From Flavobacterium alvei (GTDB taxonomy: Bacteria > Bacteroidota > Bacteroidia > Flavobacteriales > Flavobacteriaceae), in the NCBI RefSeq assembly GCF_002920895.1, contig NZ_PQVG01000008.1, positions 86,237-150,236 of the forward strand: a stretch of 64,000 nucleotides of DNA, in the 5' to 3' direction. The translations under genes and the position numbers were made by a program. Shown here one piece after another: positions 50,464 through 59,876 of this stretch (position 1 is the stretch's first letter; each line of letters starts with the position of its first letter). The notes under the pieces are model-generated. The model made no database searches. It was not told the DNA's origin and worked only from the letters and a program-made list of their open reading frames with translations.

Positions 50464-51717
50464 TTATTTGGTTTCTAATTGTTTTTCAATTTCTACTTGT
50501 GCTGCCAAAATATTTTGTAATTTATCTAACGCATCAATTTGAGCCATATTTAATGCTTCCCAAGCATCGAGAGTGGGAAATAAATCACCCGTGTTATTTT
50601 GCCAAGCCAAAATTGCAGTTTCATAATTTTTTTTCAAGGCAGGAATGATGCTTTTTTGGGCAACTTCGTATTGTTTTTTTAAAGCGTTCAATTCGGTGGT
50701 CATACCCGAAATCATTCCTGTGGCTTCATTCAAAATCATTTGTTTTTGATAGTTCAGACTTTCATTTTTAATTTGAAAACTATTGATATTGGCTTTATTC
50801 ATTTTGGATGACCAAGGCATAGGAATGGTAATCATACCCATTAAGGAGAACTGTTGAGGTTGTGTTCCAAAAGCAAACATATGATCGTATTTTATACCGA
50901 ACTCGGGCAATAATTTTGTTTTTTCAGCTGCAATTTTGAGCTGATTTATTTCCATCGTTTTTTCAATAGCTTTCACATCGCTTCTGTTTTTGGAAAGGGA
51001 AGTTGTATCTGATACTGCAGAATTGAAATCTTTTATTTCGTATATTTCATCAATTTCAAATGCGGTGTTTTTATCTCTAGCCATCAAGGTATTTAGCATA
51101 ATCCGTTTTTGGGAAATGTTATTTTGCAACATTAGAATCATACTTTCTAATGCGCTGTATTGTGATTTTGCTTTGTAATAGGTTGGCAATTTGTCCATAT
51201 TATACTGATAGCGTATCTCCATACTTTTAATCATATACTCTAAAAGTGACAAATTATCATTGGCTATTTTTATTTTTTTATTTAAAACCAACCATTGATA
51301 ATAATTTGTTTTTGCCAATGCTTTCAATTGATTAATTGTATAGTTTTTGTTTTCTTTTTCAACAGAAGACATTGCATTCATAAGATTAGAATCCGCTTTT
51401 AACTTGGAAGCATTCGGTATCATTTGCGTAACTCCCAACATATAATTTCCCATACCAGGGTTCATTTCATCTGCTTTCCACATTTTGGTATTGTAGGGTG
51501 TCATAAAAAAACCGGTTTCCACCTGAGGAGGCATCCAGCTTTTAGCTCCTTTTGCCGCTGCATCCATACTTTGAATATCGGCATCATACATTTTTAGTTG
51601 AGGATTATTTGTCTTGATTGTACTCAAGATATTATCCAAAGAAAGTGTTTGGGCTGCCAGATTAGTGGCGCTTAAAATCAAACAACTTATGGCTATATAA
51701 AATTTATTCTTTAACAT
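50464..51717 (-). CDS. TolC-family outer-membrane factor (CusC-like)
   Basis: 417 residues. A signal peptide (LILSATNLAAQ) is followed by two repeats of helical hairpin and strand (LDNILSTIKTNNPQLKMYDA; DLFPTLDAWEALNMAQIDAL). It forms the exit channel of the tripartite pump. It overlaps the end of the pump gene by 14 bp and is followed by the two adaptors, the order expected for a Cus operon in flavobacteria. Confidence 0.9.
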   Translation of the reverse strand: MLKNKFYIAISCLILSATNLAAQTLSLDNILSTIKTNNPQLKMYDADIQSMDAAAKGAKSWMPPQVETGFFMTPYNTKMWKADEMNPGMGNYMLGVTQMIPNASKLKADSNLMNAMSSVEKENKNYTINQLKALAKTNYYQWLVLNKKIKIANDNLSLLEYMIKSMEIRYQYNMDKLPTYYKAKSQYSALESMILMLQNNISQKRIMLNTLMARDKNTAFEIDEIYEIKDFNSAVSDTTSLSKNRSDVKAIEKTMEINQLKIAAEKTKLLPEFGIKYDHMFAFGTQPQQFSLMGMITIPMPWSSKMNKANINSFQIKNESLNYQKQMILNEATGMISGMTTELNALKKQYEVAQKSIIPALKKNYETAILAWQNNTGDLFPTLDAWEALNMAQIDALDKLQNILAAQVEIEKQLETK

Positions 51718-53641
51718 CTATAATATCTATTTTACCTTTTGTTTTCAATTCACGAAGCTTTACAATCTCGAAAACAATTGGTGTTACTAATAATACATAA
51801 ATCGTGGAAGTAATAGTACCTCCAATTAGTGGGACAGTAATGGGAAGCATTATATCGGATCCTGTTCCTGTTGCCCAAAGAATAGGGATTAATCCAAATA
51901 AGGAAACCGAAACAGTCATCAATTTTGGTCTTAACCTTTTGGCAGAACCATCAATAATATATTGTTTCAATATTTCTTCAGTTATGGTTTCCTTACTATT
52001 TCCGTACTTTTCTACCATTTTATTCATTGCTTCATTCAAATAAATGGTCATTAACATTGCCGTTTCGATTGCCATTCCAAATAATGCAATAAATCCAACG
52101 GCAACAGCAACGGATAAATTAATTCCATAAAAATAAACCATAAATATTCCTCCAATTAGAGCAAAGGGTACTGTAATCATCGTGATTAAAGCTTCTTTCA
52201 TTGAATGGTAAGTAAAATATAAAACAAGAAATATTATGACCACAACAATAGGCAGTATTAAGCTTAATGTTTTATTGGCTCGAATTTGATTTTCCCATTG
52301 TCCGCTCCATTCCACATAATATCCTTTTGGCATTTTAGTCATCATTGCATTAAGTTTCTTCTGCGCCTCTTTTACAGTGCTTCCTAAATCACGTTCCCGA
52401 ACGTTGAACAACACAGTGCCACGAAGCATTGCATTTTCGCTATTTATCATTGGAGGGCCATCACTTATTTTTACATTAGCTACAGTTTCTAATGGTATTG
52501 GACCAAAATCCATTGTTTGTACTTGTAGTTTCTTTAAGGCCTCAAGGCTATTTCTGTATTCTTGTGCATATCGTGCATTTACAGAAAAACGCTGTCTACC
52601 CTCGATAGTCGTGGTTAGTTTCATACCTCCAATTGATGCTTCGACCACGTTATTTATATCATCTATGGTTAGTCCGTATCTGCCAATAACATCTCTTTTT
52701 GCTTCAATATCAATATATTTCCCTCCTGTTATTGGTTCAGCATACAAATCTTTAACTCCAGAAGTTCCTTCCAATGATTTTTTAATTTTTTGAGCCAAAA
52801 CATTTATAGTATCTAAACTTGCTCCGTAGATTTTTATTCCCACATCGGTTCTGATTCCTGTCGAAAGCATATTGATACGGTTTATGATAGGCTGCGTAAA
52901 ACCATTGGTCACACCAGGAATTTGCAGTTTGTTATTTATTTCCGTGACAATATCATTCTTGGTTTTGTCTTCTCGCCATTCTGCTTGAGGTTTTAACAAA
53001 ATAATTGTTTCAACCATACTTATTGGACTGTTATCAGTTGCCGTATTTGCCCTGCCTGCTTTACCCAACACGTGAGCCACTTCGGGAATTGATTTTATCA
53101 ATTTGTCCTGAACTTGAAGAATTCTTTTTACTTCGGAGTTGGATACATCAGGCAAAGTAACTGGCATAAACAATACAGATCCTTCATCTAAAGGAGGCAT
53201 AAATTCTGAGCCAAGCCTTGTAAACATTAATACACCAAGCAGTAATGCAATGATGTTGATACCCAAAACCGTTTTTCTCCATTTTAAACAAAAAATTAAA
53301 ATTGGGGTATAAATGCTTTCCAGTTTTTTGTTAATTGGGTTCTTGTTTTCTGGACGAAGTTTTCCTTTGAGTAAAAAACTAATTAGCACTGGTGTAAGTG
53401 TAATGGCTAAAAAAGCATCAACTATCAGTATAAACGATTTCGTCCAAGCTAATGGTCCGAATAATTTGCCTTCCATTCCCGTGAGAAGAAATACAGGCAA
53501 AAAGGATGTAATTACAATTATTGTTGAATAGAAAACTCCCGGGCCAACTAATTTTGAAGAGCTTTCTATAAGCTTCAACTTATCTTCAGGAGATAACGGA
53601 TCGTTTTCTTTTTTGAATATATTTTTAATTTTATTTTTCAT
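51704..53641 (-). CDS. cusA: CusA-type RND pump, C-terminal part (split gene)
   Basis: 645 residues corresponding to the second section of a CusA/CzcA pump, from a cytoplasmic linker and TM5 onward. Seen: KLVGPGVFYSTIIVITSFLP, EGKLFGPLAWTKSF, the Met positions of the periplasmic cleft (RINMLSTGIRTDVG, SIGGMK, DGPPMINSENA), the relay Glu in GMAIETAMLM and the Lys in RLRPKLMTVS. Together with the upstream ORF (426 residues) it makes 1071, the normal length. The two frames differ, so this is a frameshift or a true two-chain pump. Confidence 0.9.
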   Translation of the reverse strand: MKNKIKNIFKKENDPLSPEDKLKLIESSSKLVGPGVFYSTIIVITSFLPVFLLTGMEGKLFGPLAWTKSFILIVDAFLAITLTPVLISFLLKGKLRPENKNPINKKLESIYTPILIFCLKWRKTVLGINIIALLLGVLMFTRLGSEFMPPLDEGSVLFMPVTLPDVSNSEVKRILQVQDKLIKSIPEVAHVLGKAGRANTATDNSPISMVETIILLKPQAEWREDKTKNDIVTEINNKLQIPGVTNGFTQPIINRINMLSTGIRTDVGIKIYGASLDTINVLAQKIKKSLEGTSGVKDLYAEPITGGKYIDIEAKRDVIGRYGLTIDDINNVVEASIGGMKLTTTIEGRQRFSVNARYAQEYRNSLEALKKLQVQTMDFGPIPLETVANVKISDGPPMINSENAMLRGTVLFNVRERDLGSTVKEAQKKLNAMMTKMPKGYYVEWSGQWENQIRANKTLSLILPIVVVIIFLVLYFTYHSMKEALITMITVPFALIGGIFMVYFYGINLSVAVAVGFIALFGMAIETAMLMTIYLNEAMNKMVEKYGNSKETITEEILKQYIIDGSAKRLRPKLMTVSVSLFGLIPILWATGTGSDIMLPITVPLIGGTITSTIYVLLVTPIVFEIVKLRELKTKGKIDIIDVKE

Positions 53642-53652
53642 CTTATTTCCAA

Positions 53653-54933
53653 TTACTGGTTATTATCCATTTCTTCCTGTTTCTCCGAAATTGTCCGGTA
53701 AGCATTCTCCACCATTACAATACCATCATCAACGACAACGCCAATTGCCAGAGCAATACCCGTTAATGACATAATATTGGAAGAAATACCAAAAGCTTCC
53801 AACAGTATAAATCCGACAGCAACAGAAATGGGTAATTGTATCAGAATAATAAGCGCACTGCGCCAATGAAAAAGGAACAATAAAACAATGATAGAAACGG
53901 CAATCATTTCCTCGATTAAGGTGCCTTTGACTGATTCTATTGCTTTTTCAATTAATTCACTTCTGTCATAAGATGTTTTAAAAGTAACTCCTTCAGGTAA
54001 TCCTTTTTCGACTTCTTTCATTTTCTCTTTTACTGCCGTGATTACTTTATCAGCATTTTCGCCATAACGCATTACCACAATTCCGCCAACAACTTCACCT
54101 GTTCCATTTTCGTCAAAAATTCCTAAACGTAAATCACCACCCATTTGTATTGAACCAATATCTTTAACTTTTACCGGAACGGAATTATAGTTTTTAATGG
54201 CAATATCTTCTACATCTTTTATGTTTTTGATATAGCCCAAACCCCTAACTATATAAGACATATTGCTCATTTCAAATTTCCGTCCACCAACGTCATTATT
54301 ACTAGTTTTGACGGCATTCATTACTTCCATCATACTCACATTGTAGTATTGCATTTTCAAGGGATCTAACACTAATTGATATTGTTTTTCAAATCCACCA
54401 AAGGAAGCCACCTCGGCAACTCCCGGAACGGTTTGCAAGGCAAATTTCACGTACCAATCTTGCAAGGCTCTTTGTTCACCCAAGTCCATACCATTCGCAT
54501 TTAAATGATACCAAAAAACGTGACCAACACCTGTACCGTCTGGACCCAAGGTTGGAACTACATTTTGTGGTAATAATCGTTGCGCGTAATTTAATCTTTC
54601 TAAAACCCGAGTTCTTGCCCAATAAATATCGACATCATCTTCAAAAATGATGTAAACAAAACTCATCCCAAACATAGATGCTCCACGAATATTTTTAACT
54701 TTTGGAATTCCTTGCAAATTTGAAACTAGGGGATAAGTTACCTGCGCTTCTATAACCTGTGGACTTCTTCCCATCCACTCCGTAAAAACAATCACTTGAT
54801 TTTCGGATAAATCAGGAATGGCGTCAATGGGGTTTTGTTGAACGCTGTAAACGCCCCAAGCAAATAAGCAAGCTGAAACCAGCAAGACAATTGCTCGATT
54901 TCGTAGTGAGAATGTTATTAATTTTTCTACCAT
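53653..54933 (-). CDS. cusA: CusA-type RND pump, N-terminal part (split gene)
   Basis: 426 residues: TM1 (AIVLLVSACLFAWGVYS), the first periplasmic part (NPIDAIPDLSENQVIVFTEW), and TM2-TM4 ending with the proton-relay motif ALAIGVVVDDGIVMVENAYR. It stops at CAG TAA just after this helix; the rest of the pump starts 11 bp further on in another frame. The break falls in a cytoplasmic loop between helices, where separate chains could still assemble. Confidence 0.9.
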   Translation of the reverse strand: MVEKLITFSLRNRAIVLLVSACLFAWGVYSVQQNPIDAIPDLSENQVIVFTEWMGRSPQVIEAQVTYPLVSNLQGIPKVKNIRGASMFGMSFVYIIFEDDVDIYWARTRVLERLNYAQRLLPQNVVPTLGPDGTGVGHVFWYHLNANGMDLGEQRALQDWYVKFALQTVPGVAEVASFGGFEKQYQLVLDPLKMQYYNVSMMEVMNAVKTSNNDVGGRKFEMSNMSYIVRGLGYIKNIKDVEDIAIKNYNSVPVKVKDIGSIQMGGDLRLGIFDENGTGEVVGGIVVMRYGENADKVITAVKEKMKEVEKGLPEGVTFKTSYDRSELIEKAIESVKGTLIEEMIAVSIIVLLFLFHWRSALIILIQLPISVAVGFILLEAFGISSNIMSLTGIALAIGVVVDDGIVMVENAYRTISEKQEEMDNNQ

Positions 54934-54948
54934 TATTTTTAATTTTGT

Positions 54949-55512
54949 TTAGTTAATTTGCTTTTTAACACTACCACATTTTAGCATTTTACTTCCATAA
55001 TAAGGATTTTTCACTTCTTTGGTTGTGCTTAACCACGCACTTCCTTTGTCATACATTGGGCAAAACTGCTCATATAATGTGTTTGCAGTTCCGGTAATGG
55101 TAATCAAAGCAGTCACATCCTTGCTCAACGTTTTGAAATGTTCTCTTTGATGATTTATTGGGCTTTTTACAATGTGTTCTGCTTGCTCGGTTGCATCTGC
55201 AATAATTTCAATAAGTTCCATTTGTTGCATATCTTCATAAGTTTTTCTATTAAATGCCTTTAGGGATGCTATCAACTTTGACCCTGCTTGGGCAGCCTCT
55301 TTGGCATCATCATTCACCAAAGCATCTTTTAAATTGAAGTATTCCCATAAAATAGCCTCTGCTTTCGCATCGCTTTTCATAATCATTTTGCTATGATTCA
55401 TTTCCTTGTTGTCCTCCATTTTCATTGTGCTGTGGTTGTGTCCACCTTGTGCGTTCACATAGGTTACTGTTAACAATAGTATTGCTGCGATATTCATTTT
55501 TAATTTCTTCAT
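54949..55512 (-). CDS. DUF3347-domain periplasmic protein (copy 2)
   Basis: 187 residues. Signal peptide to about residue 21, then a His/Met-rich stretch ([20 protein letters not shown]) fit for copper binding, then a DUF3347 domain ([59 protein letters not shown]). Paralogue of the gene at 55996. Probably a periplasmic metal chaperone for the neighbouring efflux pump; the DUF has no proven biochemical role. Confidence 0.88.
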   Translation of the reverse strand: MKKLKMNIAAILLLTVTYVNAQGGHNHSTMKMEDNKEMNHSKMIMKSDAKAEAILWEYFNLKDALVNDDAKEAAQAGSKLIASLKAFNRKTYEDMQQMELIEIIADATEQAEHIVKSPINHQREHFKTLSKDVTALITITGTANTLYEQFCPMYDKGSAWLSTTKEVKNPYYGSKMLKCGSVKKQIN

Positions 55513-55535
55513 TTTTATTTATTTTTAAATATTAA

Positions 55536-55994
55536 TTATAAACTGTCTTCTATTTTATTTATCCAATCCAATACTTCTTTTTTTTGAGTGGCTGAAAGGG
55601 TTGCATTTTTATGGATCAAAGTATATGATGCCAAAGGCATTTCGTTTGATTGGATTTGTTTTGCAATTCTATCTAATTTGTTATTTTGCTTACGGCTACT
55701 ATAATTCCCCCATTCATTAAAATTCAAATTTTCTTTTCCGGCTGCAATATGACTTTCCATAAGAAACCGAGCGGGTTGAATGTAAGAATACCAAGGATAA
55801 TTGGTATTGTTACTGTGGCAATCATAACAAGAAGTTCGCAAAATGATTTCAACCTTTTTCGGAACATTATATACTTTTGTAAAATCAGCAGTTATATCCT
55901 GCTCAAAACCAATGTTTCGAGCAGGTTGATACAACTGCATCAACAAAAAAATAATTAACCCAATAAAAAGTATTTTTTTGATGCTAATTTTCAT
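55536..55994 (-). CDS. Haem-binding-domain protein (cytochrome-like)
   Basis: 152 residues with one N-terminal membrane anchor (ILFIGLIIFLLMQLYQPA) and a single CYDCH haem site (TSCYDCHSNNTNYPWYSYIQ), then WGNYSSRKQNNKLDRIAKQI and MPLASYTLIHKNATLS, the small haem_bd domain. Lies between two DUF3347 genes and ends 24 bp before the second, a common flavobacterial arrangement in copper clusters. Possibly a redox partner of the multicopper oxidase. Confidence 0.85.
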   Translation of the reverse strand: MKISIKKILFIGLIIFLLMQLYQPARNIGFEQDITADFTKVYNVPKKVEIILRTSCYDCHSNNTNYPWYSYIQPARFLMESHIAAGKENLNFNEWGNYSSRKQNNKLDRIAKQIQSNEMPLASYTLIHKNATLSATQKKEVLDWINKIEDSL

Positions 55995-55995
55995 T

Positions 55996-56547
55996 CTAGA
56001 ATTCTTTTTTTACAGAACCGCAAGTAGCCATATCTTTTCCAAAATAAGGGTTTGTAATTTCTTTGGTTTCGCTTATCCAAACGGCACCTTTGTTGTCATC
56101 TGCCATTGGACAAAAATCCAGATAAAGTTTTTGATTGGTTCCAAATAATTGAATTAAATCTTCCATATCCTTACTTAAAGTTACAAAGTGTTCTCTTTGG
56201 TGTTCTATCTTTCCTCCATTATCTCCAATATGCTCTGCGTGTTCTTTTACATCATCTGCTATACTCATATAAGTTTCCATCTGGTCGGCAGCAACTTTTT
56301 CCATACCAGTTTTTGCCATCGTCTCTGACAATGCTTTTCCGGCATCAGCCGCAGCATCAGAATCATCATTTGCCAATGAGTTTTTAATTGCCAAATAATT
56401 CTTTACAATTTTATCAATTGAGAAGGCGGATTGATTGACTGCTTCTGTTGAGGTTTCTACCTTCATTGTTTCTTCTTGTTTGTTTTTTTGGTTACAAGAA
56501 ACTAATACGAATGCCATCGCAATGGCTGAAAGAATTATATTTTTCAT
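55996..56547 (-). CDS. DUF3347-domain lipoprotein (copy 1)
   Basis: 183 residues, lipobox (AFVLVSC, Cys18), then the DUF3347 core (KNYLAIKNSLANDDSDAAAD; HQREHFVTLSKDMEDLI; FCPMADDNKGAVWISETKEI; CGSVKKEF). Lacks the His/Met-rich N-terminal stretch of copy 2. The conserved FCPM and CGS Cys residues could coordinate copper. First of the three small genes after the oxidase. Confidence 0.88.
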   Translation of the reverse strand: MKNIILSAIAMAFVLVSCNQKNKQEETMKVETSTEAVNQSAFSIDKIVKNYLAIKNSLANDDSDAAADAGKALSETMAKTGMEKVAADQMETYMSIADDVKEHAEHIGDNGGKIEHQREHFVTLSKDMEDLIQLFGTNQKLYLDFCPMADDNKGAVWISETKEITNPYFGKDMATCGSVKKEF

Positions 56548-56608
56548 TTTGTTTATTTTTAAATTGTTATTGATAAAGTATTTTTAAATGTGTAATAAGG
56601 GTAATGTT

Positions 56609-58102
56609 TTATGATACTTGAAATTGTCCCATCATACCAGTTTCCTCGTGTTCTAAATTATGGCAGTGAAAAACGAATTTTCCTGTATAACCATTAAATG
56701 GCACTATTGTTTTTACTTTTTCGCCCGGCATACACAAAGCCATATCTTTCCATCCTTTTTCTAAAGCTGTAAGTGTACCTCTTCCGCCTGTTCGATTTAG
56801 TATTTGAAATTGTACACCGTGCAAGTGCATTGGATGTGGTTCTGCACCGTTTGTGTTATCAAAAGTCCAGATTTCGACTGCTCCATTGTTAACTAATTCA
56901 TCAATTCTATTTGCATCATAGCTTTTATTATTGATTGTGTGCATCATCATTCCTGACATTGAACCACTATCCACATTAGAGATTTCAAAACTTCTAGTTT
57001 TAGTAGCCATACTTTCGGTTAATTGAGAAATGGAAGAAAGAGTAGTTGGAATGCTAAAATTGTCAACCACTTGTGTAGCGACTTTGAATTTCATTATCTT
57101 AAATTCCTGTGTTCCTTGTGCATTTCCACCAACAAAAGTTTTACTGATTAAAAATAATTCTGAATTCAGCCCCATTGAACTAAAATCAATTATTAAATCA
57201 GCACGTTCTCCAGGAGCAATAATCAGACTGTTTACAGTTTGTGGTTTTGCCAGTAAGCCTCCATCGTTACCAATAACCGTAAATGAAGCTCCATTTGATA
57301 GCGCTAAATTGTAAATTCTTGCATTGGAACCGTTTAGTATTCTCACTCTATATTTTGCAGTTTCAACATTGTGAATTGGAGCATATACACCGTTTACAAG
57401 TATGTATTGTCCCATTAAGCCCGTCATTTGATCCATCATTGTAGGTGCATAAGGAATTCTTCCTGCTGAAATTCTTTTATCTTGAATTACCAATGGTAGT
57501 TCTCTGATGCCTGATGGTAAATTCAATGCTGCCTCTTCACTGTCATTGACGATAATTAAGCCTGCCAAACCTTGAAAAACTTGTTTGCCTGTTGTTCCTT
57601 CAGCGTGTGGATGATACCAATACAATCCAGCTCTTTGATTCACCGTAAAATTATAATTGAATGAACCTCCAGCATTGATAAAATTTTCAGGATGCCCATC
57701 CATATTAGCAGGTATTTTTAGGCCGTGCCAATGAATGTTTGTTTTTTCATTTAATTGGTTTACAAAGTTTACGTTCATAGATTGACCACTATTTAGTTTC
57801 ATAGTTGGGCCAAGTAAACTACCTAAACTATAACCTAACCCTTTGATGCTTCCAAATCCATTACTATTAGCTGTTACATTTTGCGCTGTAAGAGTTGTTG
57901 TACTACCAACAATTGGAGGAATTGCGAATAGGGCTGAAAAGCCGCCTTCTGTTACTGGAACAGGTTGCCCCATATTCATATTTCCTCCCATATCCATATT
58001 CATATTGCTATTTGAACAAGAGGAAAGAAACGGGATACTGCTACTTACTAATAAGGCAGTAGTTGATAATCCTGATAATTTTATAAAATTTCTACGTTTC
58101 AT
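56609..58102 (-). CDS. Multicopper oxidase (CueO/CopA-like), Tat-exported
   Basis: 497 residues. The Tat-like signal RRNFIK and a Cys-containing h-region end (FLSSCSN) are followed by a Met-rich stretch (NMNMDMGGNMNMG). Four copper-ligand motifs: HWHGLKIP, YWYHPHAEGTTG, HPMHLHGVQF and FHCHNLEHEETGMMG. It oxidises Cu(I) or phenolics in the periplasm, lowering copper toxicity. Upstream are two heavy-metal-binding-domain genes on the same strand. Confidence 0.93.
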   Translation of the reverse strand: MKRRNFIKLSGLSTTALLVSSSIPFLSSCSNSNMNMDMGGNMNMGQPVPVTEGGFSALFAIPPIVGSTTTLTAQNVTANSNGFGSIKGLGYSLGSLLGPTMKLNSGQSMNVNFVNQLNEKTNIHWHGLKIPANMDGHPENFINAGGSFNYNFTVNQRAGLYWYHPHAEGTTGKQVFQGLAGLIIVNDSEEAALNLPSGIRELPLVIQDKRISAGRIPYAPTMMDQMTGLMGQYILVNGVYAPIHNVETAKYRVRILNGSNARIYNLALSNGASFTVIGNDGGLLAKPQTVNSLIIAPGERADLIIDFSSMGLNSELFLISKTFVGGNAQGTQEFKIMKFKVATQVVDNFSIPTTLSSISQLTESMATKTRSFEISNVDSGSMSGMMMHTINNKSYDANRIDELVNNGAVEIWTFDNTNGAEPHPMHLHGVQFQILNRTGGRGTLTALEKGWKDMALCMPGEKVKTIVPFNGYTGKFVFHCHNLEHEETGMMGQFQVS

Positions 58103-58168
58103 TTGGGTTTATTTAGTGTTTTTTTTCCAGTGAGACAAGTAGTCCCACTGGTTTATTAATTCAGGAAA

Positions 58169-58531
58169 TTAATGTTTATGTTTTTTTTCCTTTTTTTGCT
58201 CATTCATTTTTTTCATATCCATTCCACATTTAGGACATTTTCCTGGTTTATCAGAAGTTGCTCCATCCATTGTGCAAACATATTTTGTAACGACTTTTCT
58301 ACTTGTTTGACTTCCTTTTACTGCTGGGTTATGTTTTCGAACTATGGTTTTTACCAATTTCATTTCGCATTTGCTACATTTACCTTCAATAGGACTCATT
58401 TCTTCAGGATGCATCGGGCAGGCGTACATTGTTTTTTGAACTTCTTTTTTAGAAGTATCTTTTTTTACTTGAGCCAAAACAGTTGTGTTGGCTACAAAAA
58501 ATAAACTCAAGACAATAATTAGATTTTTCAT
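58169..58531 (-). CDS. Secreted heavy-metal-binding-domain protein, two repeats
   Basis: 120 residues from the ATG at 58529-58531, which begins a clean signal peptide (MKNLIIVLSLFFVANTTVLA); a frame to 58594 would add an unlikely leader. Two metal modules: YACPMHPEEMSPIEGKCSKC and YVCTMDGATSDKPGKCPKC, each CPxH/CxMD plus CxxC, and a His/Lys tail (KKEKKHKH). A probable periplasmic copper buffer. Close paralogue of the next gene. Confidence 0.85.
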   Translation of the reverse strand: MKNLIIVLSLFFVANTTVLAQVKKDTSKKEVQKTMYACPMHPEEMSPIEGKCSKCEMKLVKTIVRKHNPAVKGSQTSRKVVTKYVCTMDGATSDKPGKCPKCGMDMKKMNEQKKEKKHKH

Positions 58532-58583
58532 TTTATTAAATTGTTTAGTGTTACTATTTCCAACATTTTTCGTTGTTAGGTTT

Positions 58584-59201
58584 TTACTTTTCATCAGATT
58601 TTTTTTCGGTCATTTCCATTCCACATTTAGGGCATTCTCCTTTTATGTCGGCAGTTGTTCCGTCCATTGGGCAAACATATTTTGTCACAACTTTAGTTTT
58701 AGGTTGACTGCCTTTTTGAGGATGGTTATCTACAATTTCGGTGATTTTTACCATTCCTGTTCCACATTTAGAACATTTCCCTTCAGTTTCAGAAGTTGAA
58801 CCATCCGCAGGGCAAACGTATTTTGTCACCGTTTTAGTCATCGGTTGGCTTCCTTTTGTAGCGTATGTAGGTACCTTTTCGGTGGTTTTTACCATCATTA
58901 TTGCACATTTAGAACATTCACCTGGTTTATCAGAAGTTGAACCATCCATTGGACAAACATATTTGGTTACCGTTTTAGTCATCGGTTGACTACCTTTTGT
59001 GGCGTAAGTAGGTACTTTTTCGGTAATTTTTGTCAATACCATTCCACATTCAGGACATTTACCTGAGCTTGGATTCATCTTGTCTGGGTGGGTAGGGCAA
59101 ACGTAAATTGTTTCAGGGCTTTCTTGTTTTGTAGCTTTTTGAGCTGATACTGATGTAATTGCTGTTAAGAATACGCTTAATACGATAATTAAATTTTTCA
59201 T
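58584..59201 (-). CDS. Secreted heavy-metal-binding-domain protein, four repeats
   Basis: 205 residues from the ATG at 59199-59201 (MKNLIIVLSVFLTAITSVSA signal). Four tandem metal modules: YVCPTHPDKMNPSSGKCPEC, YVCPMDGSTSDKPGECSKC, YVCPADGSTSETEGKCSKC and YVCPMDGTTADIKGECPKC, joined by KGSQPMTKTVTK linkers that are nearly identical at the DNA level, so the array grew by recent tandem duplication. Stand-alone multiplication of this module is unusual. Probably a periplasmic metal sponge or chaperone. Confidence 0.85.
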   Translation of the reverse strand: MKNLIIVLSVFLTAITSVSAQKATKQESPETIYVCPTHPDKMNPSSGKCPECGMVLTKITEKVPTYATKGSQPMTKTVTKYVCPMDGSTSDKPGECSKCAIMMVKTTEKVPTYATKGSQPMTKTVTKYVCPADGSTSETEGKCSKCGTGMVKITEIVDNHPQKGSQPKTKVVTKYVCPMDGTTADIKGECPKCGMEMTEKKSDEK

Positions 59202-59426
59202 TTTATTTGATTTTATGAAACAAGGTAATGCCTTCATCGAAATTTTCGATTTAGTGAATTACAGTTTCGTTAATAAGTTTAGATAATTTTAAATTGAACA
59301 CGCTAAAGCATAAGTAAACAATAGCAAAAAGCCATAATTTAATAGTTGATTAGGTGATAAAAAATAGATAATTTAAAAGCAAGAATTGCTTTCAATTTGA
59401 CACACCTTTGGCTGTCAAAATTTAAT

Positions 59427-59792
59427 TTAGCTTATTTTTGGTATAAGCCAAAGAGAGGAAAAACCAGAAGAAAGATTGGCTTCTGAATTGAAATAATTTG
59501 ATTTTTTTTCTGAAAAAGCAAAATTGCTGTTGTTGAATTGTATTTCGAAAAAGGGAACACTAAATTGAGTTGAAGTAGTTACACAATTTGAATGACCACA
59601 TTTTCCATTGCAGCCTTCTCCTTTTTTATTTTTTGAATGATTGTCATTTTTGCAACAATCCATCTTTTCTGTATTTGCAGAAGTTTCTTTGTTGCAAGAA
59701 CTTTTTTCTGAATGGCTTCCACACGCAAAAGCATTACCTGGAATCAGTAAGAAACTAAATAATACAATTGTTAAAATGTGAATCTTTTTCAT
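59427..59792 (-). CDS. Cys/His-rich exported protein, putative metal binder
   Basis: 121 residues. Signal peptide to about residue 23, then a short Cys-rich part: ACGSHSEKSSCNKE, MDCCKNDNHSKN and GCNGKCGHSNC, with ten Cys and several His in 50 residues. The C-terminal half has no Cys. No family recognised. It lies 84 bp after the P-type ATPase gene, so a periplasmic zinc/cadmium/copper chaperone is an inference from context. Confidence 0.7.
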   Translation of the reverse strand: MKKIHILTIVLFSFLLIPGNAFACGSHSEKSSCNKETSANTEKMDCCKNDNHSKNKKGEGCNGKCGHSNCVTTSTQFSVPFFEIQFNNSNFAFSEKKSNYFNSEANLSSGFSSLWLIPKIS

Positions 59793-59876
59793 TTATGAAA
59801 TTAAAAGTAATCAAAAGTAATCAAATTAAATTATTTTTTGATTAAACTATTGTTAATTTTTTCAACAATAATAAAG

